This document shows positions 34,183-42,974 of a DNA stretch of 64,000 nt, piece after piece. The translations under genes and the position numbers were made by a program. This DNA is from Bradyrhizobium sp. Ce-3 (GTDB taxonomy: Bacteria > Pseudomonadota > Alphaproteobacteria > Rhizobiales > Xanthobacteraceae): NCBI RefSeq assembly GCF_022835695.1, contig NZ_BQUV01000013.1:1-64000 (forward strand), given 5' to 3'. The notes under the pieces are model-generated. The model made no database searches and was not told where the DNA came from. It saw only the letters and a list, made by a program, of their open reading frames with translations. Position 1 is the first letter of the stretch, and each line of letters begins with the position of its first letter.

Positions 34183-35727
34183 ATGCACGACAACCGTCCC
34201 CTTCCCCATGACGTCGTGATTGCCGGCGCCGGCCCGGTCGGCCTGATGCTCGCCTGCGAGCTGCGGCTCGCCGGATGCTCGGTGCTGGTGCTCGAGCAGG
34301 CCGCCGACCCGCACTCACCGCTGAAGCGGCTGCCCTTCGGCATGCGCGGCCTTTCGGCGCCGACCATCGAAGCGCTCTACCGACGCGGGATGCTGGACGC
34401 CATCGCGCCGCGACAGCGCTTGAAGGATGACGCATCGAACGGCGCGCATTGGATGCAGCAGCCGCGCCGCCCGGCGGGCCACTTCGCCGGCATCCAGTTT
34501 CATCACGATGATATCGATCCGTCGAAATGGCCGTTTCACCTGCCGGGTCCGGCCGGCACCAGCATGGCGGTCGACATGGAGCAGCTCGAATCCGCTCTCG
34601 CCGCGCGCGCAAACGCGATCGGGGTCGAGATCAGACGCGGCCTCGGCGTCGAGGCGTTCGAACCATCGGATGACGGCGTCACCGTTCGTGCCGGCGCCGA
34701 GACGTTCCATGCGCGCTGGCTGGTCGGTTGCGACGGCGGCCGCAGCGTGGTGCGCAAGGCCGGCGGCTTTGAATTCACCGGCACCGATCCCGAATTCACC
34801 GGCTATTCGGTCGACGTCGAGCTCGCCGATCCGGACCAGCTCCACCCGGGCCGCCGCTACACGCCGACGGGCATGTATACGTATGCGCAGCCCGGCACCA
34901 TCGCGATGGTCGCGTTCGACGACGGCGCCTTCCATCGCACCCGGCCGATCACGCGCGAGCATGTGCAGGCGGTGCTGCGCCACGTCTCCGGCACCGACGT
35001 CACGTTGACGGCGCTCCGGCTCGCCACCACCTGGACGGATCGCGCCCAGCAGGCGACGGACTACCGCAAGGGACGCGTGCTGCTCGCCGGCGACGCCGCG
35101 CATATACATTCGCCGCTCGGCGGCCAGGGGCTCAACCTCGGGCTTGGCGACGCCATGAACCTCGGCTGGAAGCTCGCGGCCACGATCCGGGGCGCCGCGC
35201 CGGCGGATCTGCTCGACAGCTATCGCAGCGAACGCCATCCGGTGGGCGCGCAGATTCTCGACTGGTCGCGGGCGCAGGTCGCGCTGATGCGGCCGAGCCG
35301 CAGTTCGCGTGCGCTCGAAGCCATCATCCGCGATCTGATCGCGACGCAGGACGGCGCGACCTATTTTGCCGAGCGCGTCCGGGGCGTATCGCTGCGCTAC
35401 GATCTTGGCGGCGGCCATCCGCTGGTCGGCCGCAGCGCGCCCGACTTCGCGCTCGCCTGCGGGATGAGGCTCGGCGAACTGCTGAGAGATGGGCGCGGCC
35501 TGCTGCTGGACTTCGACCCACGCGCTCCGCTGCGCGCGCTGGCCGATCGCTGGCCCCGCCGGATCGGCTATGTCGCGAGCGAGACCAGCGATCGGCTCGG
35601 CCTGCGCGCGGTGCTGGTGCGTCCCGACGGGTTTGTGGCTTGGGCCACAGACATCGAGCCGGATCTGGAGGAGATTGTGCAAGCTGCGGCGCGATGGTTC
35701 GGAGAACCTGATGCGGCACAAAAATGA
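34183..35727 (+). CDS. FAD-dependent aromatic-ring monooxygenase (PheA/TetX class)
   Basis: 514 residues. The FAD-binding GxGxxG is GAGPVG near residue 15, the DG motif is in WLVGCDGGRS, and the second FAD motif is GDAAHIHSPLGGQGLNLGL. The C-terminal 130 residues look like the thioredoxin-like domain (GRSAPDFAL...) of phenol or 3-(3-hydroxyphenyl)propionate hydroxylases. It hydroxylates an aromatic or polycyclic substrate with NAD(P)H and O2. The ATG 34183 has AAGGAGCAG upstream. It is single-gene and preceded by a palindrome cluster that may bind a regulator. Confidence 0.87.
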   Translation: MHDNRPLPHDVVIAGAGPVGLMLACELRLAGCSVLVLEQAADPHSPLKRLPFGMRGLSAPTIEALYRRGMLDAIAPRQRLKDDASNGAHWMQQPRRPAGHFAGIQFHHDDIDPSKWPFHLPGPAGTSMAVDMEQLESALAARANAIGVEIRRGLGVEAFEPSDDGVTVRAGAETFHARWLVGCDGGRSVVRKAGGFEFTGTDPEFTGYSVDVELADPDQLHPGRRYTPTGMYTYAQPGTIAMVAFDDGAFHRTRPITREHVQAVLRHVSGTDVTLTALRLATTWTDRAQQATDYRKGRVLLAGDAAHIHSPLGGQGLNLGLGDAMNLGWKLAATIRGAAPADLLDSYRSERHPVGAQILDWSRAQVALMRPSRSSRALEAIIRDLIATQDGATYFAERVRGVSLRYDLGGGHPLVGRSAPDFALACGMRLGELLRDGRGLLLDFDPRAPLRALADRWPRRIGYVASETSDRLGLRAVLVRPDGFVAWATDIEPDLEEIVQAAARWFGEPDAAQK

Positions 35728-35876
35728 GCCTGCGCCGTTGGCGTACGGCGTATGTGAACTTCGCTTGTCTCTCTTGTACCGTGTACGGGTTCCCCCCCTC
35801 AACCGTAACGCCCTGTTAACCCTATCAGCCTTACGGTCGTCGGGGCTCCGAATGGACGGTGGCCAGGTTTGGTGTG

Positions 35877-36494
35877 ATGTCGTTTGCACAGAAGAAAACT
35901 ACCGTCGTCCCGGTAGCCGAGGAGCGGCGGCGCTTCCAGCGCGTCAAGGTGCATCTGCTCGGCCGCTACATGCTGCCCGACCGGCGCGAGTTTCCCTGCC
36001 AGATTATCAACATGTCTCCGGGCGGCCTCGCGCTGCTGGCGCCGGGCATCGGCAATGTCGGCGACCGCGTGATCGCCTATCTCGACCATATCGGCCGGGT
36101 CGAAGGGCGCATCACCCGCATCATCGACAACGGCTTTGCGATGACGATCGGCGCCACCGCGCGCAAGCGTGACAAGCTCGCCGCCCAGCTCACCTGGCTC
36201 GCCAACCGCGACATTCTCAACCTGCCCGAGGATCGCCGCCACGATCGTATCGTGCCGCGCAACCCGATCGCCCTGCTCACCCAGGAAGACGGCACGCGGA
36301 TGACCTGCCGCATCATCGACCTTTCCTTGTCCGGTGCTGCAATTGCCGCGGAGAACCGCCCGCCGCTGAAGTCGCTCGTGATGCTCGGCAGGGTGCAGGC
36401 CCGCGTGGTGCGAAATCTCGAGGAAGGCTTCGCGCTCGAGTTCGTCCACGAGCAGTCCGCGGAAACCCTCGAAGAGAGCGTTACCGCGAGGTAA
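35877..36494 (+). CDS. Tandem PilZ-domain protein (c-di-GMP receptor)
   Basis: 205 residues comprising two PilZ domains. The first starts at about 16 with the arginine cluster RRRFQR and has NMSPGG. The second starts at about 120 with DRRHDR and has DLSLSG. Both carry the RxxxR plus (D/N)xSxxG elements that contact c-di-GMP. There is no signal peptide or membrane segment, so it acts in the cytoplasm, probably as a c-di-GMP sensor for motility or envelope control. The ATG 35877 was chosen; an upstream in-frame GTG/ATG exists. A long hairpin follows the stop. A LapG-like proteinase gene lies 333 bases downstream on the same strand. Confidence 0.85.
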   Translation: MSFAQKKTTVVPVAEERRRFQRVKVHLLGRYMLPDRREFPCQIINMSPGGLALLAPGIGNVGDRVIAYLDHIGRVEGRITRIIDNGFAMTIGATARKRDKLAAQLTWLANRDILNLPEDRRHDRIVPRNPIALLTQEDGTRMTCRIIDLSLSGAAIAAENRPPLKSLVMLGRVQARVVRNLEEGFALEFVHEQSAETLEESVTAR

Positions 36495-36827
36495 AGCGAA
36501 AAACCGCTCAAGACCCCCGTTTTCAGCCCGCGAAGGCGGCCTCCGGTGCACCGGTGGCCGCCTTCGCCGCGTTTGGCCCGGTGAATTCGGCGGTTAACGG
36601 CCGCAACGTTTGGCGCAACAAACCGCGCCGCCGCAGCGCTCGCCAGGTTAATGCATAAAATTTGAATCAATTGCAGTTGTTTCAAATTTTACGCGAATTC
36701 GATTCAAGTACAGATCGAATTCGCCGCAGCTTTTAGCAGTATTCGCGTCAAATCTACTTTGCGTACTTAGCGGCGGCGCAAAAGCTTTATGCGAAACGTG
36801 GTCCCAACAAGAAGAACGGGGGCCACA
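36495..36827. promoter_or_regulatory. AT-rich intergenic region with hairpins and two adjacent dyads
   Basis: 333 bases between the PilZ and cysteine-proteinase genes. It contains a long hairpin (36531-36566, arms CGAAGGCGGCC/GGCCGCCTTCG with further pairing CCGGTG/CACCGG in the loop), probably ending the PilZ transcript. Two perfect inverted repeats listed separately follow. The stretch 36650-36780 is markedly A+T rich against the surrounding genome, as expected of promoter DNA. Confidence 0.6.
36657..36724. promoter_or_regulatory. Two adjacent perfect dyads
   Basis: Dyad 1: AAAATTTGAA (36657-36666) / TTCAAATTTT (36681-36690), 14-base spacer. Dyad 2: GCGAATTCGAT (36693-36703) / ATCGAATTCGC (36714-36724), 10-base spacer. 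They lie about 100-170 bases upstream of the cysteine-proteinase start and could be operator sites or consecutive RNA hairpins. Confidence 0.55.
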
Positions 36828-37442
36828 ATGTTTGGGTTCAGGGGACAGGGGAAAGGTTTGGCGGTTGCCGCCATCCTGTTTGCGACTTGCGTGTCGGCCA
36901 AGGCCGGCGACGTGGTCTACGCCAGCCTCGGTGACGTCGCGCGTTCGCCGATCGGCTGGGTCGAATTCTGTACCGACAATCCCGCCGAATGCCGCGGCGG
37001 CAAGACGCAACCGCGCGACATCGTGATGTCGCAGACCGCCTGGCGCGACCTCGTGCGGGTCAACAAGTGGGTCAACGAATCCATCAAGCCGATGACCGAC
37101 ATGGATCATTGGGGCGTGATCGAGAAATGGTCGTTGCCGACCGACGGCTACGGCGACTGCGAGGACTACGTGCTCCTGAAGCGCAAGATGCTGATGGACG
37201 CCGGCTGGCCGCGCGAGGCGCTGTTGATCACCGTGGTCCGCGACAAGAAGGGTGAAGGCCACGCGGTGTTGACGGTGAAGACCGACAAGGGCGAGTTCGT
37301 GCTCGACAATCAGAACGAGAGCATCGTCGCCTGGACGGAGACCGGCTACCGCTTCGTCAAACGGCAATCGCAGAGCGATCCCAATGTGTGGGTCTCGCTC
37401 GGCGACAACCGCCCCGCAGTTTCAACCGCAAGCTCGCGCTGA
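36828..37442 (+). CDS. Periplasmic transglutaminase-like cysteine proteinase (BTLCP/LapG family)
   Basis: 204 residues with a signal peptide (LAVAAILFATCVSAKA). The catalytic triad fits the BTLCP family: C111 in GYGDCEDY, H145 in GEGHAVL and D160 in FVLDNQ. LapG-type enzymes cleave large adhesins at the outer membrane and are held inactive by the c-di-GMP receptor LapD when c-di-GMP is high. No LapD or adhesin gene is in the window, so the target here is not known. A strong intrinsic terminator lies about 70 bases after the stop. The start ATG 36828 precedes the signal peptide; an upstream ATG at 36789 does not. Confidence 0.85.
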   Translation: MFGFRGQGKGLAVAAILFATCVSAKAGDVVYASLGDVARSPIGWVEFCTDNPAECRGGKTQPRDIVMSQTAWRDLVRVNKWVNESIKPMTDMDHWGVIEKWSLPTDGYGDCEDYVLLKRKMLMDAGWPREALLITVVRDKKGEGHAVLTVKTDKGEFVLDNQNESIVAWTETGYRFVKRQSQSDPNVWVSLGDNRPAVSTASSR

Positions 37443-37512
37443 GCGGCAACAAGGAATCGAGTTCGCGACCCGGTCACATCCCCACCCCTCCCCGTCCCAG
37501 ACCGGTTCGCGC

Positions 37513-37551
37513 GCGGCCAGGCTTCCCCCAAAGCCTGGCCGCAACTTTTTT
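37513..37551 (+). terminator. Strong rho-independent terminator
   Basis: Perfect 12-bp stem GCGGCCAGGCTT (37513-37524) / AAGCCTGGCCGC (37531-37542) with a 6-base loop, followed by a six-T run (37546-37551) three bases later. It ends the cysteine-proteinase transcript before the convergent RND gene. Confidence 0.85.
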
Positions 37552-37615
37552 CGGGGCCTTCGCATCAATGACGCCCGGCGCTGCTTTCGGGCTGCGCAAG
37601 CCGTGCCGCGAAACG

Positions 37616-40600
37616 TTACTCAGCGGCTTCCGCGCGCGCTCCGGCGTACGGCACGAGCTCGGCCGAGGATCCATCCCGCTTCTTGTGCACGAGACTGAAG
37701 ACGACCGGCACGAACATCAACGTCGCAATCGTGGAAAACATCAGGCCGCCGATCACGGCGCGGCCGAGCGGCGCATTCTGCTCGCCGCCTTCGCCGAGGC
37801 CAAGCGCCATCGGCAGCATGCCGATGATCATCGCCAGCGCGGTCATCAGCACCGGACGAATACGCACAAAGCCGGCTTCCAGGGCGGCTGCGCGCGCATC
37901 GCCGAGTTCGGCATAGCGCTCGCGGGCAAAGCTGATCACAAGCACGCTGTTGGCGGTCGCAACCCCCATGCACATGATGGCACCGGTCAGCGCCGGCACC
38001 GACAGCGTCGTCTGCGTCGCGAACAGCATCCAGACGATGCCGGCCAGCGCCGCCGGCAGCGCCGTGACGATCACGAATGGATCCGACCATGACTGGAAGT
38101 TCACGACGATGAGCAGGTAGATCAGCACGATGGCGCCGAGCAATCCGTATTGCAGGCCGGAGAACGAGCTTTCCATGGTCTGCACCTGCCCGACCAGCGA
38201 GATCGTGCTGCCCTTGGGCAGGTCCTTGGCCGTCTCGGCGATCAGCCTGCGGATGTCGGTCGCCACCGCGCCGAGGTCACGCCCCTGCGGCGTCGCATAG
38301 ATCTGCACCATCGACTGGATGTCGTATTGGGACACGACGGCGTTCGAACTCGTCCGCGTGATGTTCGCGATCCCGCCGAGCAGCACCGGCTGCTGCGTGC
38401 CGGGGCCGGTCATCGGCAGCTCCTCCAGCGATCCGAGCGTGTCGAGCTGATACTGCGGGGTCTGCATCACGATCGAATAGGAAACGCCGTTGTTGGGATC
38501 GAGGAAATAGGTCGGCGCAACCTGCGAGCTGCCCGCCAGGTTCACCACGAGGCTGTTCGCCACGTCGCGCTCGGTGAGACCGACATACTGGGCGCGGGTG
38601 CGATCCACATCGACGGAGAAGGTCGGATTTCGCGCGGATTGCTGAATCCGGGCGTCGGCGACACCGGGAACATGGCGCAGCTTCTCGAGCAGCATGCTGG
38701 CATAGGCGAAATTGCCGTCCAGATTGGGGCCGCGAACCTCGAGGTCGATCGGCGCCGGCGCGCCGAAATTGAGAATCTGGTTGACGATGTCGGCCGGCAG
38801 GAACGCGAAAGTGGTGCCGGGAAACAGCCGCGGCAGCTTCTCGCGCAACGTCTTGATATAGACATCGGTCGCGCGGTGGCCCTCCCGCAGCTTGATCTGG
38901 ATGTCACCGTCCTGCGAACCGATCACCCCGGTGTTGTTGTAGGTCATGTTGATGCCGGAAATCGGCACGCCGATATTATCGGTCATGGTCTCGATTTCCT
39001 GAGGCGGAATCAGCCCGCGTATGGCCCGCTGGATCCGCGCGAACTGATCGGCGGAATCCTCGACCCGGGTGCCGACCTGGGTTCGCACATGCATCAGGAT
39101 CTGGCCGGCATCGACCGAGGGAAAGAAGTTGCGTCCGAGATAGGGCACGAGCAGGAAGGACAGCGCGATGACGCCGGCGAAGCCGGCGACGAAGGTCGGC
39201 CGGTGGTCGAGCGCGAGCGCGAGAAGGTCGCGGTAGCCGGCACGGAGCCGCTCGAAGCCGGCTTCGAAACCGCGCTGGAAGCGCACCAGCGGATTCCGCG
39301 TCGCGGCTGCATCACCATGGCCGTGCTCATGGGCACGCAGCAGATACTTGGCCATGGTCGGCACCAGGGTGCGCGACAGGATGAACGACCATACCATCGC
39401 AAACATGACGGCTTCGGCCAGCGGCACGAACAGGAAGCGCGCCACGCCCTGCAAGAAGAACATCGGCACGAACACGATGCAGATGCACAGCAGCGACACG
39501 AAGGCCGGCACCACGATCTGGTTGGCCCCGTCGAGGATCGCGCGCTCGACCTGCTTGCCCTGTTCAAGATGGTAGTTGATGTTCTCGATGGTGACAGTCG
39601 CCTCGTCGACGAGAATGCCGACCGCGAGCGCAAGGCCGCCCAGCGTCATGATGTTGAGCGTCTCGCCGATCATCGACAGCATGATGATCGAACCGAGCAC
39701 GGCAAGCGGAATCGAGGTCGCGATGATGATGGTCGAGCGCCAGCTGCCCAGAAACAGCAGGATCATCAGGCTGGTCAGGAGCGCGGCGATGAGGCCCTCG
39801 CGCGCGACGCCGGTGATGGCGCCGCGGACGAACACCGACTGGTCGCCGACGAAGTCGATCTTCAGTGCGGCCGGCAACGACGATTTGAACTCCTCGACCT
39901 TCTTCTTGATTCCGTCGATGATATCGAGGGTCGAGATCGAGCCGGCCTTCAAGACCATCATCAGCACCGATCGATTGCCGTTGACGTGAACGATGTTGGT
40001 CTGCGGCGGATTGCCGTCGCGGATGGTCGCGACATCGCGCACATAGACCATCGCGCCGTTGACGGCCTTGATCGGCAGATCGCCGAACTCCTGGATGTTC
40101 AGCGGCGAATTGTTGAGCTGCAGGGTGTATTCGAACTGGCCGATCTTCTCGGTGCCGACCGGCGTGATCAGGTTCTGGGCCGCCAGCGTGTTGGCGACGT
40201 CCTGGCCGGACAGGCCAAGCGCCTGCAGCGCGGTCGGGTTGAGGTCGATCTGGATCTGCCGCTGCTTGCCGCCGTAGGGATAGGGAATCGCCGCGCCGGG
40301 CACGGTGACCAGCGGCGTCCGCAACTGGTTGATGCCGATGTCGGCGAGGTTCTGTTCGGTCAGCCCCTCGCCCGACAGCGCGAGCTGGATGATCGGAACC
40401 GTCGAGGCGTTGTAGTTCAGGATCAGCGGCGGCGTCGCACCGGGCGGCAATTGCTTGAGCAGGGTCTGCGAGATCGCCGTGACCTGGGCATTCGCGGTGC
40501 GGATGTCGACATTGGGCTGGAAGAAGATCTTGACGATGCCGATGCCGTTATAGGAGTTCGCAACGATATGCTCGATGTCATTCACGGTCGTCGTGAGCGT

Positions 40601-40810
40601 GCGCTCGAACGGCGTCGTGATCCGGCCCGACATCTGATCCGGCGGCAGGCCGGTGTATTGCCAGACCACGCCGATCACGGGAATGCGAATTTCCGGAAAG
40701 ATGTCGGTCGGCGTCCGCATCGCCGCCAGGGGCCCGACGATCAGGATGAGCAGCGCCAACACGACGAAGGTGTACGGCCGCCTCAGAGCGATTCCGACGA
40801 TCTCATTCAT
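37616..40810 (-). CDS. RND-family efflux permease (AcrB/HAE-type)
   Basis: 1064 residues, the normal length for a resistance-nodulation-division inner-membrane pump. The N-terminus starts with a membrane helix (ALRRPYTFVVLALLILIVGPL). Two large periplasmic loops sit after TM1 and TM7. The proton-relay region in TM4 reads LALAVGILVDEATVTIENI, and the C-terminal half carries GMATANSVLVISFARE-type sequence and LPMALGLGEG. It exports drugs, metabolites or signalling molecules by proton antiport. No membrane-fusion (adaptor) or TolC-like gene is adjacent on either side, so the partner must be elsewhere. The convergent neighbour is the LapG-like proteinase. Confidence 0.88.
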   Translation of the reverse strand: MNEIVGIALRRPYTFVVLALLILIVGPLAAMRTPTDIFPEIRIPVIGVVWQYTGLPPDQMSGRITTPFERTLTTTVNDIEHIVANSYNGIGIVKIFFQPNVDIRTANAQVTAISQTLLKQLPPGATPPLILNYNASTVPIIQLALSGEGLTEQNLADIGINQLRTPLVTVPGAAIPYPYGGKQRQIQIDLNPTALQALGLSGQDVANTLAAQNLITPVGTEKIGQFEYTLQLNNSPLNIQEFGDLPIKAVNGAMVYVRDVATIRDGNPPQTNIVHVNGNRSVLMMVLKAGSISTLDIIDGIKKKVEEFKSSLPAALKIDFVGDQSVFVRGAITGVAREGLIAALLTSLMILLFLGSWRSTIIIATSIPLAVLGSIIMLSMIGETLNIMTLGGLALAVGILVDEATVTIENINYHLEQGKQVERAILDGANQIVVPAFVSLLCICIVFVPMFFLQGVARFLFVPLAEAVMFAMVWSFILSRTLVPTMAKYLLRAHEHGHGDAAATRNPLVRFQRGFEAGFERLRAGYRDLLALALDHRPTFVAGFAGVIALSFLLVPYLGRNFFPSVDAGQILMHVRTQVGTRVEDSADQFARIQRAIRGLIPPQEIETMTDNIGVPISGINMTYNNTGVIGSQDGDIQIKLREGHRATDVYIKTLREKLPRLFPGTTFAFLPADIVNQILNFGAPAPIDLEVRGPNLDGNFAYASMLLEKLRHVPGVADARIQQSARNPTFSVDVDRTRAQYVGLTERDVANSLVVNLAGSSQVAPTYFLDPNNGVSYSIVMQTPQYQLDTLGSLEELPMTGPGTQQPVLLGGIANITRTSSNAVVSQYDIQSMVQIYATPQGRDLGAVATDIRRLIAETAKDLPKGSTISLVGQVQTMESSFSGLQYGLLGAIVLIYLLIVVNFQSWSDPFVIVTALPAALAGIVWMLFATQTTLSVPALTGAIMCMGVATANSVLVISFARERYAELGDARAAALEAGFVRIRPVLMTALAMIIGMLPMALGLGEGGEQNAPLGRAVIGGLMFSTIATLMFVPVVFSLVHKKRDGSSAELVPYAGARAEAAE

Positions 40811-41139
40811 GCGCGCGCTTTTCGATCAATCGCGAGTCCGGCAATTGCAAAGCAAGGCTCGAGCCACGCGCGCTTCTGTCATCGAAAGCGCGACTCTTCC
40901 AATCACTAACGCCTCATCCAGGCGTCACGTCGGATCACTTTCCGGCAATGTTTCTGCGAAGAAATTCGGACGGGACTTTCGCGTCTCGGCAGCAACAACA
41001 ATCGCAAGACCGACAAATTTCGTCGCCCAGATCGCTCGTCGATACACTCATGGCTACGCAGCGATGCGTGTTGACCTGCGATGGTTGAGAAGGCTCGCGC
41101 CATGCAACAGCGCCACCGCGCTATGCAGGGAATCGTCCC
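40811..41139. other. Gene-free stretch upstream of the RND pump
   Basis: 329 bases between the RND pump start and the end of the next minus-strand gene. No coding sequence, clear promoter consensus or operator palindrome was recognised. It must contain the pump promoter and is where an adaptor gene would usually lie. Confidence 0.5.
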
Positions 41140-41550
41140 CTAGAAGAAGCGCTCCAGAAAAGCCGCCGTCCGGTCCGTGATGCCGACGATCTTGTTGGTG
41201 GCCTGCCGATAGAATTTGAAGTTGAGCTCGGTCTCGGGCCGGCCGTCCTCCCAATCCTTGAAGTGCTTGAGCGCGTCGCGTCCGAGCGGCCGCCTCGCCG
41301 ACGCAATGCGCCTGACGGCGATGCTGACGCGCGGCGTTTGCCTGGCGATCTCAGGCTTGCGCGGCACCGGTTCTGCCGCCGTCACCACCGCGCGGGCGAT
41401 CAGGCCCTTGCCGCCCTCATTCTCGCTCGCGAAGACGAACACGACGTCTCCGGCGGCGATCAGCTTGCCGCCATACATGGTCTTCTGCGCCTTGAAGACG
41501 AAGGCTTTCGCCCGCGGATCGGATATCTCGGTCTTGATTGCAAACGCCAT
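41140..41550 (-). CDS. Uncharacterised small cytoplasmic protein
   Basis: 136 residues, no signal or membrane segment. Features: AKAFVFKAQKTMYGGKLIAAGDVVFVFASENEGGKGLIARAVV suggests a small beta-barrel with a ligand loop, reminiscent of PUA/EVE-type folds by pattern only. The C-terminal part (LNFKFYRQATNKIVGITDRTAAFLERFF) is helical. The start at 41550 (MAFAIKTE) was preferred to an ATG 20 codons upstream. It is divergent from a TetR gene, and an 18-bp palindrome in the shared promoter may control both. Confidence 0.6.
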   Translation of the reverse strand: MAFAIKTEISDPRAKAFVFKAQKTMYGGKLIAAGDVVFVFASENEGGKGLIARAVVTAAEPVPRKPEIARQTPRVSIAVRRIASARRPLGRDALKHFKDWEDGRPETELNFKFYRQATNKIVGITDRTAAFLERFF

Positions 41551-41619
41551 CGCACGCCCTGCACGGGTCGCTCGGCCATCCGGCGCCCCCGAAGCTTGAC
41601 ATCCTAGCACCCAGAATAT

Positions 41620-41637
41620 TGAATTGAATTCAATTCA
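41620..41637. promoter_or_regulatory. Perfect 18-bp palindrome, probable TetR operator
   Basis: TGAATTGAATTCAATTCA is its own reverse complement. It lies 15 bases upstream of the TetR start and between divergent genes, the usual position of an autoregulatory TetR-family operator. Confidence 0.7.
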
Positions 41638-41652
41638 GTGAGGGACCAAACG

Positions 41653-42270
41653 ATGGGCGCGACGAGCCTGGGCACACGTGAGCGATTGCTCGCGGCAGCT
41701 CAAGAGGAGCTGATCGAAGGCCATGGGCATCTCGAGATGCAGGCCGTCGCCAGACGGGCGCAGGTCTCGGTCGGGCTCGCCTACCATCACTTCGGATCGA
41801 AGGCCGGCCTGATCGCCGCCGTGGTCGAAGACTTCTACGAGCATCTCGATCAGGCGGCGTTCGGGGGCGCCAGGCTGTCCGCCACCGACTGGGCGGACCG
41901 GGAGAAGGAACGGATCGGCGCCTATGTCGGCTTTCACTATGAGCACCGGTTTGCTCCCCTCGTGATCGGACCGCTAAGCCGGGCATCCGAGGTGCTCGAT
42001 GTCGAGACCGCCTTCACCGGCCGTCAGCTTGCCGCCGGGGCGCGGATGCTCGAGGCCGCGCAGCGCGACGGGATCGTACCCGGCAACCTCGACCCGCATC
42101 TCACCATCGCGCTGATGATCGGCGGCATCCGCCAGGCGCTGATCGGCGCGCTCACGGCCGAGCGGCGGCCGGATCCGGCCAAGCTGACCGGCGACATCTG
42201 GGCCTTCATGGCGGCTGCCTTGCGCCTGCCTGCCGAGCCATCGAAAGCCACGCGGCGCGGCCGCTCCTGA
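41653..42270 (+). CDS. TetR family transcriptional regulator
   Basis: 205 residues. The N-terminal helix-turn-helix is visible as LEMQAVARRAQVSVGLAYHHFGSKAGLIAAV (about 30-60), with the YHHFGSK recognition-helix end typical of TetR proteins. The C-terminal domain (about 70-190) is the ligand-binding all-helical part. The ATG 41653 has GAGGGA seven bases upstream, and the 18-bp palindrome lies directly before it. It is followed at 25 bases by a fabA-like gene on the same strand. Gammaproteobacterial FabR, also a TetR protein, controls fabA/fabB, so control of unsaturated fatty-acid supply is a reasonable inference here. Confidence 0.82.
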   Translation: MGATSLGTRERLLAAAQEELIEGHGHLEMQAVARRAQVSVGLAYHHFGSKAGLIAAVVEDFYEHLDQAAFGGARLSATDWADREKERIGAYVGFHYEHRFAPLVIGPLSRASEVLDVETAFTGRQLAAGARMLEAAQRDGIVPGNLDPHLTIALMIGGIRQALIGALTAERRPDPAKLTGDIWAFMAAALRLPAEPSKATRRGRS

Positions 42271-42294
42271 CGTTCAACCATAACCCAAAGGTCG

Positions 42295-42835
42295 GTGACC
42301 ATCTTGTTCAACCCGCACGATTTTCACACGCCGCAATCGTCCTACTCCAGGCCGGAGCTGCTGCGCTCGAGCGAGGGTGGCTATTTCGGCCCCGGCAACG
42401 CGCAGCTGCCGGCGCCCCCGATGCTGATGATGGACCGCATCACCGAGATCAGCACCGGCGGCGGCGCCTTCGGAAAGGGCCATGTCGCCCGGCGAACTCG
42501 ACATCACGCCGGACCAATGGTTCTTCACCTGTCACTTCGCCGGCGACCCCGTGATGCCCGGCTGCCTCGGGCTCGATGCCATGTGGCAGATCATCGGCTT
42601 CTGGCTGGGCTGGTCGGGCTCGGCGGGCAAAGGCCGGGCGCTCGGGGTCGGCGAGGTCAAGTTCAGGGGACACATCACGCCGGATATCAAGCTCGTGCGC
42701 TATGAGGTCGACATGCGCCAGGTCAGGCGCGGCCGGCTGGTGCTCGGCATCGCCGACGGCCGGGTCATCGCCGACGGCGCCTGCGTCTATCTGGCGAAGG
42801 ACATGCGGGTCGGCCTGATCGCGCCGGCGCGCTGA
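42295..42835 (+). pseudogene. fabA: 3-hydroxydecanoyl-ACP dehydratase/isomerase (FabA-like), frameshifted
   Basis: Read in two frames, the whole FabA sequence is present. The first part contains [17 protein letters not shown] and GAFGKGHV. After a one-base insertion near 42487 (CGCCCGGCG where GCC GGC is expected) the second frame continues [32 protein letters not shown], with the catalytic His (in CHFAGDP) and Asp of the family, and ends normally at 42835. No fabB is adjacent, unlike the fabA-fabB pairs of rhizobia, so this is probably an accessory copy. It may be decayed, or intact with a base-calling error. The start is the GTG at 42295; AAAGG precedes it. Confidence 0.8.
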
Positions 42836-42974
42836 GCCGCGGCCGACGTCCAGGACGGTCCAGCCTCCGGCCGGAAGCCACGGATTTTGCGGCGAATTTT
42901 ACAGACCCGGTGCCGCCTGCCCGAATCGGCGGGTTTTGCCGGCGCCGAGGTTTGTGCTATTCGGAACCTTTCAA

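Noticed and set aside
38150-40909. Very long open frame on the plus strand, opposite the RND pump
   Set aside because: It mirrors the codon pattern of the minus-strand pump, is extremely rich in Arg/Asp/His, and has no recognisable motif. In high-G+C DNA such antisense frames are expected.
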